DNA of 64,000 nt, taken from assembly GCF_016907815.1 (NCBI RefSeq), contig NZ_JAFBCQ010000001.1, forward strand, positions 2,542,001-2,606,000. Reading direction: 5' to 3'. Source of the stretch: Microbacterium aurum. GTDB lineage: Bacteria > Actinomycetota > Actinomycetes > Actinomycetales > Microbacteriaceae. The translations under genes and the position numbers were made by a program. Shown piece after piece: positions 19,072 through 27,539 of the stretch. The notes below the pieces were generated by a model. It was not told the DNA's origin, did not search any database, and saw only the letters and a program-made list of their open reading frames with translations. Position 1 is the stretch's first letter; the number at the start of each line of letters is the position of its first letter.

Positions 19072-20916
19072 TCAGCTGTGCACGCGCCGGCGCAGCACCT
19101 CGATGCGCGCCTGCAGCTGTGCGACCGTGGCGCGCGCGACCTCCGGACCACCGCAGACCCGCCGCAGCTCGGCGTGCACGGCGCCGTGCGGCTCGCCGCT
19201 CTGTCGCGCATAGAGCCCGACGAGGCTGTTGAGCAGCTGCCGCTGCTCGCGGAGCGTGCGGTGCAGCGCCGGCGGAAGGGTCGTGGCCCCGGCATCCGTC
19301 CCGCCCGCGTCGGCGGCAGCACCCTCCCGCGCCTCGCGCGACCGCCGGTGGCGGCTCTGCCGCGACTGGCGCTGCATGAGCAGCGCGTGGACGTGCTCGG
19401 GCTCGAGCAGGCCCGGCAGCCCCAGGAACTCCTCCTCCTCGGGCGTTCCGGGCACGGCCAGCTGTCCGAACTCCTTGCCGTCGTACAGCACGCGGTCGAA
19501 GTGGGCGACCGAGCCGAGGGCCTGATAGCTGAACTCCTGCTCCAGCTCGTCCGACGCCTTCTCCTCGCGCTCGGCCTCGGCCAGCAGCGTGTCCTCGAGG
19601 CCGTCGTCATCTCCGGCTTCGCGGTCGAGGGCGTGGTCGCGCTCGCGCTCCATCTCGCCGGCGAGGTTCAGCAGCTGCGGCACGTGGGGCAGGAAGACGG
19701 ATGCCGACTCGCCGCGCCGCCGGGCCCGCACGAACCGACCGATGGCCTGCGCGAAGAACAGCGGCGTCGACGCGCTGGTCGCGTACACGCCGACGGCCAG
19801 TCGCGGCACGTCGACGCCCTCCGACACCATGCGGACGGCCACCATCCACCGCGTCGTCGCTTTCGCGAACGTCTCGATGCGCCCCGAGGCGGCCTTGTCG
19901 TCGGAGAGGACGACAGCGGGCTGCTCCCCCGTGATCTCGCGGAGGATCGCCGCGTAGGCCCGGGCGGCGGTCTGATCCGTCGCGATGACGAGGCCCCCGG
20001 CATCCGGTACGTCCTGCCGCACTTCGGAGAGGCGCCGATCGGCGCTTCGGAGCACGGCGGGAATCCAGTCGCCCTCCGGGTCGAGCGCGGTGCGCCAGGC
20101 CTGCGCCGTGACGTCCTTCGTGTTGTCCTGCCCCAGGTGCGCCTCGAGCTCGTCGCCGGCCTTCGTGCGCCAGCGCATCTTCCCGGCGTAGACGAGGAAG
20201 AGCACCGGCCGCACCACGCCGTCGGCGAGCGCCCGACCGTAGCCGTAGTTGTAGTCGGTGCGCGAGAGACGGATGCCCTTCTCGTTCGGGTGGTACTCCA
20301 CGAACGGGATGGGTGCCGTGTCGCTGCGGAAGGGCGTGCCCGACAGGAGCAGCCGCCGCGTCGCCCGGCCGTACGCTTCGCGCAGCGCATCGCCCCAGCT
20401 GAGCGCGTCACCGCCGTGGTGCACCTCGTCGAGGATGACGAGAGCCCGGGAATCCATCGTCAGGCGCTGGTGGACCGACGCCTTCACCGCGACCTGCGCG
20501 TACGTGACGGCGATGCCGTGGAAGTGGCGGGCGGGCGCGTGCTGCCGGTTGCTGAAGCGCGGGTCGAGCCGGATGCCGACGCGCGCCGCGGCGTCGGCCC
20601 ACTGCGTCTTCAGATGCTCGGTGGGAGCGACGACGATGATGCGGTCGACGACGCCGCGACGCAGCAGCTCGGATGCCAGGCGCAGCGCGAACGTCGTCTT
20701 TCCGGCGCCGGGGGTCGCGGCGGCGAGGAAGTCGCGCGGCCCCTTGCCGACCCCGTCCGGTCCGTCGGCAGCGAAGTACGCCTCGAGCGCCTCGGCCTGC
20801 CAGGCGCGGAGATTCTGCGCCGTTCCCCACGGTGCGCGCTGCGGGAACGCGGGCGAGAGGTGCTCTGCGGCGAAGCTGCCGAAGTGCTCCTGCTGCCGCT
20901 CGTCCGCCCCGTCCAC
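19072..20916 (-). CDS. DEAD/DEAH-box (type I/III restriction-like) helicase
   Basis: A 614-residue superfamily 2 helicase. Walker A is ATPGAGKTTFALRLA (about 65), Walker B LVILDEVHHGGD, motif III LSGTPFR, and the C-terminal motif VI reads IGRFVRARRRGES. An acidic coiled segment follows the second lobe, with a helical C-terminal region rich in Gln/Arg. This is a widely conserved actinobacterial helicase of unproven role. No methylase or specificity subunit sits nearby, so a restriction function is not supported. The GTG start at 20916 is inferred from the conserved-looking DGADERQQEHFG N-terminus. Confidence 0.85.
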   Translation of the reverse strand: MDGADERQQEHFGSFAAEHLSPAFPQRAPWGTAQNLRAWQAEALEAYFAADGPDGVGKGPRDFLAAATPGAGKTTFALRLASELLRRGVVDRIIVVAPTEHLKTQWADAAARVGIRLDPRFSNRQHAPARHFHGIAVTYAQVAVKASVHQRLTMDSRALVILDEVHHGGDALSWGDALREAYGRATRRLLLSGTPFRSDTAPIPFVEYHPNEKGIRLSRTDYNYGYGRALADGVVRPVLFLVYAGKMRWRTKAGDELEAHLGQDNTKDVTAQAWRTALDPEGDWIPAVLRSADRRLSEVRQDVPDAGGLVIATDQTAARAYAAILREITGEQPAVVLSDDKAASGRIETFAKATTRWMVAVRMVSEGVDVPRLAVGVYATSASTPLFFAQAIGRFVRARRRGESASVFLPHVPQLLNLAGEMERERDHALDREAGDDDGLEDTLLAEAEREEKASDELEQEFSYQALGSVAHFDRVLYDGKEFGQLAVPGTPEEEEFLGLPGLLEPEHVHALLMQRQSRQSRHRRSREAREGAAADAGGTDAGATTLPPALHRTLREQRQLLNSLVGLYARQSGEPHGAVHAELRRVCGGPEVARATVAQLQARIEVLRRRVHS

Positions 20917-20993
20917 GAGTGACCACCCTAAATCACCCCACCCCCATGACGGCCGGGCGGGTAGCCTCGAACAGGCCACGAGTCAGGAGAGAC

Positions 20994-21866
20994 ATGCCCC
21001 GCAACACCCCGACACCGGACGAGCACCGCTCGCCGTACGTGCCCAACGAAAGCGCCCACCCCTGGCGCCGCATGGTCGCGATCGGCGATTCCTTCACGGA
21101 GGGCATCGGCGACCCCATCCCCGGAACGGTCGACGGCCACCGCGGCTGGGCCGACCGCGTCGCGGAGGTGCTGGGCAGCCAGGTGGAGGACTTCGCCTAC
21201 GCCAACCTCGCCGTCCGCGGCAAGCTCATCGGTCAGATCGTCGCCGACCAGATCGAGCCCGCGCTGGCCCTCAACCCCGACCTCATCACGTTCTCCGCCG
21301 GCGGCAACGACGTCATCCGACCCGGGAGCGACCCCGACGCGGTCGCCCAGCAGTTCGAAGACGCCGTCGCGCGGCTGAGCTCGCAGGGCGCCACGCTCGT
21401 CGTCTTCACCGGGATCGACACCGATTTCACGCCCGTTTTCCGCGGCATCCGGGGTCGGGTCGCGATCTACAACGAGAACATCCGCGCCATCGCGGAGCGC
21501 TACGACTGCATCGTCGCCGACCAGTGGGCGCTCAAGGAGGTGCAGGACATGCGGTTCTTCGACGACGACCGCCTGCACTACAACGCGCTCGGCCACCACG
21601 AGGTCGCACGCATGGTGCTGCGCGCCCTCAACGTGCCGAACGACCTGCAGCCGATGCAGCCCGATCCGCTGCCGACGCTCACGTGGCGCGAGGCGCGCGC
21701 GAACGACCTGGTGTGGGCGCGCACGCACCTCGTGCCGTGGGTGCTGCGGCGCCTGCGCCACCAGTCCTCCGGCGATCACATCACCGCGAAGCGCCCAGAG
21801 CCGCTGCCGGTGATCGTCGAGGCGCCCGCGCAGGACCGCACCGCGGGCCCCGGGCACCCCGCCTGA
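20994..21866 (+). CDS. SGNH/GDSL-family hydrolase
   Basis: A 290-residue protein with the SGNH blocks in order: block I AIGDSFTEGIGD (nucleophile Ser about 28), block II Gly in NLAVRGK, block III FSAGGNDVI, block V DDRLHYNALGHHEV (Asp/His). These enzymes are esterases or lipases of broad specificity. There is no signal peptide, so it acts in the cytoplasm. The ATG follows AGGAGA at ideal spacing. It is divergent from the helicase gene. Confidence 0.9.
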   Translation: MPRNTPTPDEHRSPYVPNESAHPWRRMVAIGDSFTEGIGDPIPGTVDGHRGWADRVAEVLGSQVEDFAYANLAVRGKLIGQIVADQIEPALALNPDLITFSAGGNDVIRPGSDPDAVAQQFEDAVARLSSQGATLVVFTGIDTDFTPVFRGIRGRVAIYNENIRAIAERYDCIVADQWALKEVQDMRFFDDDRLHYNALGHHEVARMVLRALNVPNDLQPMQPDPLPTLTWREARANDLVWARTHLVPWVLRRLRHQSSGDHITAKRPEPLPVIVEAPAQDRTAGPGHPA

Positions 21867-21889
21867 CGCCCCTGACCTCTCCTCTCCCT

Positions 21890-21906
21890 CTCGCCGAACC
21901 GGCGAG
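21890..21906. terminator. Short hairpin between convergent genes
   Basis: A 7-bp perfect stem (CTCGCCG / CGGCGAG) with the loop AAC between the stop of the SGNH hydrolase and the stop of the SpoU methylase. Probably a weak bidirectional terminator; there is no T-tract. Confidence 0.4.
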
Positions 21907-21908
21907 TG

Positions 21909-22730
21909 TCAGGGCGTGCGCAGCGCCCAGAGGGCGACGGCGGCCGCGGATGCGACGTTGAGCGAGTCCACTCCCCCGGCCATCGGGATCGTCACGACGG
22001 TGTCGGCGGCTTCCTGCGCGCGACGCGACAGGCCGTCGCCCTCCGTGCCGAGCACCAGAGCGACCCGCTCGGGCCGGTCGGCGGCGAACACGTCGAGCGG
22101 CACGGCGTCGTCCGCGAGGGCGAGCGCGGCGAGGTGGATGCCGGCGTCGTGCAGCTCCTCGCGGGCAGCCCGCCACGGGCCGCCGGGGCCTTCCGTCATC
22201 CGCGTCCACGGCACCTGGAACACCGTCCCCATGCTCACCCGCACGCTCCGGCGGTACAGCGGATCCGCGCAGCGGGGCGAGACGACCACCGCGTCGGCGC
22301 CGAGACCGGCGGCGGCCCGGAAGGCCGCTCCCACGTTCGTGTGATCGACGATGTCCTCCAGCACGAGCACGAGGCGCGCGTCGGCGACCACCTCGGCCAG
22401 CGACGGCAGCGCCGGGCGGTGCATCGCGGCGAGCGCGCCGCGGTGCACGGCGTACCCGGTCAGGCGCTCGGCCACGGCATCGGTCACGACGTAGATCGGC
22501 GCGTCTCCGGCGAGCGTGCGCACATCGTCGAGCCACTTCTCCTGCACGAGGATCGAGCGCGGCCGATGACCGGCGGCGAGCGCGCGCGTGATCACCTTCG
22601 CCGACTCGGCGATATAGAGACCGCCTGCCGGCTCGAGCGTCCGCCGCAGCGCGACGTCGGTCAGATCGCGGTAGTCGGCCAGGCGCTCGTCGGCCGCATC
22701 GTCGATCCTCAGCACGGGCATGCGCCCCAT
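21909..22730 (-). CDS. SpoU/TrmH-family RNA 2'-O-ribose methyltransferase
   Basis: A 273-residue SPOUT methyltransferase. The three knot motifs are visible: LEDIVDHTNVGAAFRAAAGLG (about 125), ALVLGTEGDGLS (about 220) and MAGGVDSLNVASAAAVALW at the C-terminus. An N-terminal substrate-binding domain precedes them. It would 2'-O-methylate rRNA or tRNA; the target base is unknown. An in-frame ATG at 22721 is a second possible start. Confidence 0.9.
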   Translation of the reverse strand: MGRMPVLRIDDAADERLADYRDLTDVALRRTLEPAGGLYIAESAKVITRALAAGHRPRSILVQEKWLDDVRTLAGDAPIYVVTDAVAERLTGYAVHRGALAAMHRPALPSLAEVVADARLVLVLEDIVDHTNVGAAFRAAAGLGADAVVVSPRCADPLYRRSVRVSMGTVFQVPWTRMTEGPGGPWRAAREELHDAGIHLAALALADDAVPLDVFAADRPERVALVLGTEGDGLSRRAQEAADTVVTIPMAGGVDSLNVASAAAVALWALRTP

Positions 22731-22795
22731 GCTGGCACGGCGCGTAACATCCCGGAAAACGACGCGGCGTAGGCTCGGGCGTGAGAGGGGGTGCC

Positions 22796-23644
22796 ATGTC
22801 GACCGTACTCACGCAGGATGCCGCGACCGACGCGGCCGTCGGCCACGCCGTCGACGTTCTCGCCGGTCGGCGCCTCGCGGTGCTCACCGGCGCGGGCGTC
22901 TCGACCGACTCCGGCATTCCCGACTACCGCGGCAAGGGCGCTCCGGTGCGCACGCCCATGACCGCGCAGCAGTTCCTCTCCAGCGATGCCGCGCGCCGCC
23001 GCTACTGGGTCGGCAGCCACCTCGGCTGGCGCGCCTTCGCCGCCGCCCTGCCCAACGCCGGCCACGAGGCGCTCGCCGCCCTCGAAACGGCCGGCGTGGC
23101 GACCGGCATCATCACCCAGAACGTCGACGGCCTGCACGTGCGCGCCGGCAGCCGCCGTGTCGTCGAGCTGCACGGCACCATGGGGCGCGTCCTGTGCACC
23201 CACTGCGGACAGGTGTTCGACCGCCGCGACCTGGCTGCGCGGGTCGAAGCCGACAACCCGTGGATCGCGATCCCCGACGCCGTCGAGCTCGGCCCCGACG
23301 GCGATGTGCTCCCCTCGTCCAGCGACGGATTCGTCGTTCCGGACTGCAGCGTCTGCGGCGGGATGCTCAAGCCCGACGTCGTGTTCTTCGGGGAGTACAT
23401 CCCCGTCGCGAAGTTCGCCGAGGCCGAGCAGCTCGTGCACGCCAGCGACGCGCTGCTGGTCGCCGGCTCATCGCTGGTCGTGAACTCCGGCATCCGCCTT
23501 CTCGAACGTGCGCGACGCCGGAAGCTGCCCATCGTCATCGTCAACCGCGGTCAGACCCGCGGCGACGGCCACGCGACCGTCAAGATCGACGCCGGCACGA
23601 GCGAGGTGCTGCGGCGGCTGGCACAGGACCTGCCCGCACGCTGA
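22796..23644 (+). CDS. SIR2-family NAD-dependent protein deacylase
   Basis: A 282-residue sirtuin. Motifs in order: LTGAGVSTDSGIPDYRG (about 33), TQNVDGLH (about 107), catalytic His in ELHG, and zinc ligands CTHCG and CSVCGG. The loop between the zinc pairs is long. Bacterial sirtuins remove acyl groups from lysines such as that of acetyl-CoA synthetase. The ATG at 22796 follows GAGAGGGGGTGCC. Confidence 0.93.
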   Translation: MSTVLTQDAATDAAVGHAVDVLAGRRLAVLTGAGVSTDSGIPDYRGKGAPVRTPMTAQQFLSSDAARRRYWVGSHLGWRAFAAALPNAGHEALAALETAGVATGIITQNVDGLHVRAGSRRVVELHGTMGRVLCTHCGQVFDRRDLAARVEADNPWIAIPDAVELGPDGDVLPSSSDGFVVPDCSVCGGMLKPDVVFFGEYIPVAKFAEAEQLVHASDALLVAGSSLVVNSGIRLLERARRRKLPIVIVNRGQTRGDGHATVKIDAGTSEVLRRLAQDLPAR

Positions 23645-23672
23645 CCCCGACCGGCTCGCTTAGGCTCGAGGG

Positions 23673-24282
23673 GTGACCTCCCTCATCCTCGTGCGCCACG
23701 GCGAGACCGACTGGAACGCGCAGCGCCGCATCCAGGGTTCGACCGACATCCCGCTCAACGAGAACGGGCGCACGCAGGCCCGCGAGACCGCCGAGCGCCT
23801 GCGCGACGAACTCGCCGGCGACGGCCCCCGTCGTCATCGCCTCGAGCGACCTGTCGCGGGCGCACGAAACGGCGCGGATCATCGCGACGTCCGTGGGGGT
23901 CGCCGAACCGCGCACGTACCCGCAACTGCGGGAGCGTTCGTACGGGGATGCCGAGGGCATCACCGACAGCGAGTTCCACGCCCGCTGGGGCGACTGGCAC
24001 ACCGCCGAGGTGCCGAACGCGGAGAGCTGGCCGGATGTGCGCCGTCGCGCGCTCGCCGGCATCCAGCGGGTCATCCGCGACGCCCGCCGCGCGACCGCCC
24101 CCGCCGCGCCGACCGTCGTCGTGGTCGCCCACGGCGCGCTCATCCGCGAGGTCATCCGCCACGCCTCGGCGGGTGAGTTCCCGCACGTCGGAGAGCGGCT
24201 GCCGAACGGCTCCGCGCACACCTTCCTCATCGAACGCGATCGTCTCAGCATGCGCTCCTACGTCGGGACACCCGTCCGCTGA
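23673..24282 (+). pseudogene. Histidine phosphatase (phosphoglycerate mutase-like), frameshifted
   Basis: The 5' part encodes the catalytic LVRHGETDWNAQRRIQGSTD motif and continues to about residue 50. After the five-C run at 23825-23829 the original frame degenerates. The correct continuation (VVIASSDLSRAHETARIIATS, and later VVVVAHGALIREVIRHA) is read in another frame. Removing one C restores a continuous product of about 202 residues ending at 24282. Either the gene is broken in this strain or the assembly has a homopolymer error. The GTG start follows the sirtuin gene by 28 bases. Confidence 0.85.
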
Positions 24283-24304
24283 GACGTCGCCGCGGCGCGC
24301 GCCC

Positions 24305-25120
24305 TCAGTCCGCGCGCGCGACGATGGCGCGAGCGTGGCGCAGGACGGGCTCGTCGATCATGCGTCCGGCGAACCGGAACACCCCGCGCTCGCCGCTCGC
24401 GGCCTCGAGCACCTCGCGTGCCCACGACAGCGTCGCCGCGTCGGGGCGGTACGCCGCGCGGACGATGTCGACCTGTGCCGGGTGGATGCACGCGGTGGCG
24501 GTGAAGCCGCTCGCGGCGGCATCCTCCGCCTCGCGGCGCAGCCCTTTCTCGTCGTCGATGTCGAGGTGCACGGCGTCGATCGCCGCCTTCCCGGCGGCGC
24601 CGGCGGCCAGCAGCACACGGGAGCGCGCGTGCCGGGCGACATCGCGGTAGCGGCGGTCCTTGCGGTCCGTGCGACTGGAGGTCCCGCCGAGGGAGGCGAC
24701 GAGGTCCTCCGCGCCCCACATGAGCGCGACGACGTTGTCCTGCGCGGCGATGCGCTCGGCGGCGACGACGCCCCGCGCCGTCTCGCACAGCGCGATCACC
24801 TCGAACCGCGGATCGAGCCGCGCGATCCGCTTCGGCGACTGGGCCTTGGCGAGCATGATGCGCCGGTAGTCCGTCTGCGACAGCGTCGCCATGTCGGCGG
24901 CGAACGCATCGGAGTCGATCGGGTTCACGCGCACGATGACGCGTTCGGGGTCCAGATGCGCGTCGATGAGCGCGCCCCGCGCCGCCGTCTTGGCGTGGGG
25001 AGCGACGGCGTCTTCCAGGTCGAGGATCACCGCGTCGGCCCGAGCGGCCGCTTTGGCGAACCGGTCGGGCCGATCGGCGGGGCAGAACAGCAGCGCGGGA
25101 CCCAGCGTGAAGCGGCTCAC
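24305..25120 (-). CDS. CitE/HpcH-family acyl-CoA lyase
   Basis: A 271-residue TIM-barrel lyase of the citrate lyase beta/HpcH family: LGPALLFCPADRPDRFAKA at the start, DLEDAVAPHAK near 35, the Mg-binding Glu in ALCETARG and WGAEDLVASLGG. The mycobacterial protein in the same gene context (Rv2498c) is a beta-hydroxyacyl-CoA lyase linked to leucine breakdown, so the same role is inferred here. The GTG at 25120 overlaps the stop of the MaoC gene by four bases. Confidence 0.88.
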   Translation of the reverse strand: MSRFTLGPALLFCPADRPDRFAKAAARADAVILDLEDAVAPHAKTAARGALIDAHLDPERVIVRVNPIDSDAFAADMATLSQTDYRRIMLAKAQSPKRIARLDPRFEVIALCETARGVVAAERIAAQDNVVALMWGAEDLVASLGGTSSRTDRKDRRYRDVARHARSRVLLAAGAAGKAAIDAVHLDIDDEKGLRREAEDAAASGFTATACIHPAQVDIVRAAYRPDAATLSWAREVLEAASGERGVFRFAGRMIDEPVLRHARAIVARAD

Positions 25121-25605
25121 GACTCGACCTCCACGGCGACGCCGGGCGCCTGCCACATGAGCGCGACCCGCGTCGCCACCGCGACCACCACGTCGTCCTG
25201 GTTGCGCCCGGTGTGGCGCATCGTCACGACGCCCTGACCGGGCCGCGACGCCGATGGCCGCGCCGCAAGGATCTCCGTCGAGGTGTACAGCGTGTCCCCC
25301 GCGAACAGCGGATGCGGGAACGAGATGTCGCTGAGGCCGAGTTGCGCGACGAGCGTCCCCTGCGTGAGCTGGGTGACGGAGGCTCCCACCATCGTCGCGA
25401 GCGTCCACATCGAGTTCATGAGCCGCTGTCCGAAGGGCTGGGTGGCCGCGTAGGCGGCATCGAGGTGCAGCGCCTGCGTGTTCATCGTGAGCGAGGAGAA
25501 GAGGACGTTGTCGGCCTCGGTCGCCGTGCGCCCGGGCGTGTGCCGGTAGGTCGCGCCGACGACGAACTCCTCGAGGTACAGGCCCCGCTGGACGATGTCG
25601 CTCAT
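25117..25605 (-). CDS. MaoC-like (hot-dog) acyl-CoA dehydratase
   Basis: A 162-residue single hot-dog-fold protein with the hydratase 2-like region HPLFAGDTLYTSTEIL and an N-terminal ATEADNVLFSSLTMNTQALH. Such proteins hydrate enoyl-CoAs or related thioesters. The start overlaps the acyl-CoA dehydrogenase stop (ATGA), and the gene is coupled to the CitE-like lyase downstream. The trio is one operon. Confidence 0.9.
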   Translation of the reverse strand: MSDIVQRGLYLEEFVVGATYRHTPGRTATEADNVLFSSLTMNTQALHLDAAYAATQPFGQRLMNSMWTLATMVGASVTQLTQGTLVAQLGLSDISFPHPLFAGDTLYTSTEILAARPSASRPGQGVVTMRHTGRNQDDVVVAVATRVALMWQAPGVAVEVES

Positions 25606-26804
25606 GCCTTCACGCTACGCCCCGCGTCCAGGCCCAGCGCGCGCGAGATGACCAGCAGCTGCACTTCGCTGGTCCCCTCGCCGATCTCCAGGATCTTCGA
25701 GTCGCGGTAGTGGCGGGCGACGGGGTACTCGTTCATGAAGCCGTTGCCGCCGAAGATCTGCGTCGCGTCGCGGGCGTTGTCCATCGCGGCGTCGCTTGCG
25801 GTGAGCTTGGCGAGGGCCGCCGCCGTCCCGAACGGCTGCCCGGCGTCGCGCAGACGGGCGGCGTGCAGCCAGGCCAGCCGCGCGGTGTGCACCCGCTGCT
25901 GCATGCGTGCCAGCATGAATTGGATGGACTGGCGCGACCCCAGGCGCTCGCCGAACACGATGCGGCTGTCGGCGTAGTCCAGCGCCGCCTCGAGGCACCC
26001 CTCGGCGGCCCCCGTGGACAGCGCGGCGATGGCGATGCGCCCTTCGTCCAGGATGCTGAGGAAGTTCGCGAATCCGCGACCGCGCTCCCCGAGGAGGTTC
26101 TCCGCCGGCACCCGCGCCCCCTCGAAGGTCAGCGGGTGGGTGTCCGACGCGTGCCAGCCGACCTTGTCGTACGGCGCACCGACGATGAACCCGGCGGTGC
26201 CGGCGGGCACGATGATCGTGGAGATCTCCTTGCGCCCCTCCCGTGTGCCGGTGACGGCCGTCACGGTGACGAAGCGCGTGATGGCGGTGCCGGAGTTGGT
26301 GATGAACTGCTTCGCGCCGTCGATGACCCATTCGTCGCCGTCGAGTCTCGCCGTGGTGCGGGTGGCCCCGGCATCCGACCCCGCCTCGGGCTCGGTGAGG
26401 CCGAACCCGGCCAGCGCCCGGCCGGCCAGCAGGTCGGGCAGCAGTTCGGCGCGCTGCGCGTCGGTGCCGAACCGGTACACCGGCATGGCGCCGAGACTGA
26501 CCCCCGCCTCGAGGGTGATCGCCAGCGACTGGTCGACGCGGGCAATCGCCTCGATGGCCAGCCCCAGGGCGAGGTAGTCCCCGCCCTGCCCGCCGATGCG
26601 GACGCCGCCGGCCTCCTCGGGGAACGGCAGGCCGAACAGGCCCAGCTCCCCCATCTCCGCGACGAGACCCAGCGGGAGGGTCTTCGTGCGGTCGGCCTCG
26701 TAGGCCTGCGGCGCGATGCGCTCGTCGGCGAAGGCGCGCACGAGACCCGCGAGCTCGCGCTCCTCGTCGCTCAGTCCGTAGGCGGAAAGGTCCAGCACGC
26801 CCAT
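25602..26804 (-). CDS. Acyl-CoA dehydrogenase (FadE19-like, leucine/isoleucine pathway)
   Basis: A 400-residue flavoprotein. Signatures include GFGLTEPEAGSDAGATRTTA in the middle domain and IFGGNGFMNEYPVARHYRD followed by IGEGTSEVQ near the C-terminus, with Glu at the usual catalytic-base position. It oxidises acyl-CoA to enoyl-CoA and passes electrons to ETF. Location with MaoC, CitE-like lyase and Bkd subunits suggests a short branched acyl-CoA substrate such as isovaleryl-CoA. The ATG at 26804 follows AAGGGAGATGAC. It is divergent from the TetR gene with two shared operator-like repeats. Confidence 0.9.
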   Translation of the reverse strand: MGVLDLSAYGLSDEERELAGLVRAFADERIAPQAYEADRTKTLPLGLVAEMGELGLFGLPFPEEAGGVRIGGQGGDYLALGLAIEAIARVDQSLAITLEAGVSLGAMPVYRFGTDAQRAELLPDLLAGRALAGFGLTEPEAGSDAGATRTTARLDGDEWVIDGAKQFITNSGTAITRFVTVTAVTGTREGRKEISTIIVPAGTAGFIVGAPYDKVGWHASDTHPLTFEGARVPAENLLGERGRGFANFLSILDEGRIAIAALSTGAAEGCLEAALDYADSRIVFGERLGSRQSIQFMLARMQQRVHTARLAWLHAARLRDAGQPFGTAAALAKLTASDAAMDNARDATQIFGGNGFMNEYPVARHYRDSKILEIGEGTSEVQLLVISRALGLDAGRSVKA

Positions 26805-26871
26805 GTCATCTCCCTTGATGTCGCGGTCGTATAACGGCCCGCCAGCGCTCCTGGCGTGCGCGCGTTGCGAT

Positions 26872-26891
26872 GGGTTAGTGTTCACTAACCC
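26872..26891. promoter_or_regulatory. TetR operator candidate 1
   Basis: A perfect inverted repeat GGGTTAGTG-TT-CACTAACCC between the divergent acyl-CoA dehydrogenase and TetR genes. Its inner 16 bp, GTTAGTGTTCACTAAC, follows the pattern GTTAG-N6-(C/T)TAAC also found at site 2. Placement fits repression of both genes by the TetR protein; the assignment is inference. Confidence 0.75.
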
Positions 26892-26901
26892 AAGTCACGA
26901 G

Positions 26902-26917
26902 GTTAGCGAGGATTAAC
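26902..26917. promoter_or_regulatory. TetR operator candidate 2
   Basis: GTTAGCGAGGATTAAC shares the outer half-sites and 16-bp span of site 1; the two centres are 28 bp apart. It overlaps the probable ribosome site of the TetR gene (ATG at 26922), so binding here would autorepress the regulator. Confidence 0.5.
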
Positions 26918-26921
26918 TGAA

Positions 26922-27533
26922 ATGACAACGCGTCTCCCCGACGCTGCGACGCCGCGCGACCGCGCGAAGGCCGAGCGCCACGGTGCGCTGCTGCGTGAGG
27001 CCGCCCGCCTGTTCGCCGCGCACGGCTTCGACGGGGTCAGTCTGGAGGATCTCGGCGCGGCCGTCGGGATCACCGGGCCCGCGGTGTACCGCCACTTCTC
27101 GAGCAAGCGCGCGCTCCTCGGCGCGATCCTGCTGCGCGCGAGCGGTGACCTGCTCAGCGGCGGACGACGCGTCATCGCCCAGGTCACCGAGCCGCGGCAG
27201 TGCTTGCGCGAACTCGTCGACTTCCACGTCGACTTCGCCGTCACCGACGCCGACGTCATCCGCGTACACGACCGCGACCTCGCCCGGCTGAGCGACGCCG
27301 ACCGGCACGAGGTGCGGCGGCTGCAGCGCGAGTACGTCGATCTGTGGATCGGGGTGCTCGAGCGCGTCCACCCCGACCGCGCCGCGACCGACCTGCGGGT
27401 GCGCGCCCACGCCGGATTCGGCCTCATCAACTCGACCCCGTACTCGGTGCGGGCGCTGCGCGACGTTCCCCCGGATGCCGTCGTGCACCACATCCTGTCC
27501 GACATGGCGTTCGCCGCGCTCTGCGCGCACTGA
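26922..27533 (+). CDS. TetR-family regulator of acyl-CoA/branched-chain catabolism (BkaR-like)
   Basis: A 203-residue TetR protein. The HTH lies at about 25-70 with GVSLEDLGAAVGITGPAVYRHFSSK. The C-terminal ligand domain is of the type that binds acyl-CoA. In Mycobacterium tuberculosis the TetR next to the equivalent fadE19/bkd cluster (BkaR, Rv2506) represses branched-chain catabolism. Divergent orientation and two operator-like repeats here point to the same role. It is convergent with bkdC. Confidence 0.88.
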   Translation: MTTRLPDAATPRDRAKAERHGALLREAARLFAAHGFDGVSLEDLGAAVGITGPAVYRHFSSKRALLGAILLRASGDLLSGGRRVIAQVTEPRQCLRELVDFHVDFAVTDADVIRVHDRDLARLSDADRHEVRRLQREYVDLWIGVLERVHPDRAATDLRVRAHAGFGLINSTPYSVRALRDVPPDAVVHHILSDMAFAALCAH

Positions 27534-27539
27534 ACCCGG

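Noticed and set aside
19072..20916. Helicase as part of a restriction-modification or defence island
   Set aside because: No methyltransferase, nuclease or specificity gene lies next to it; neighbours are housekeeping genes.
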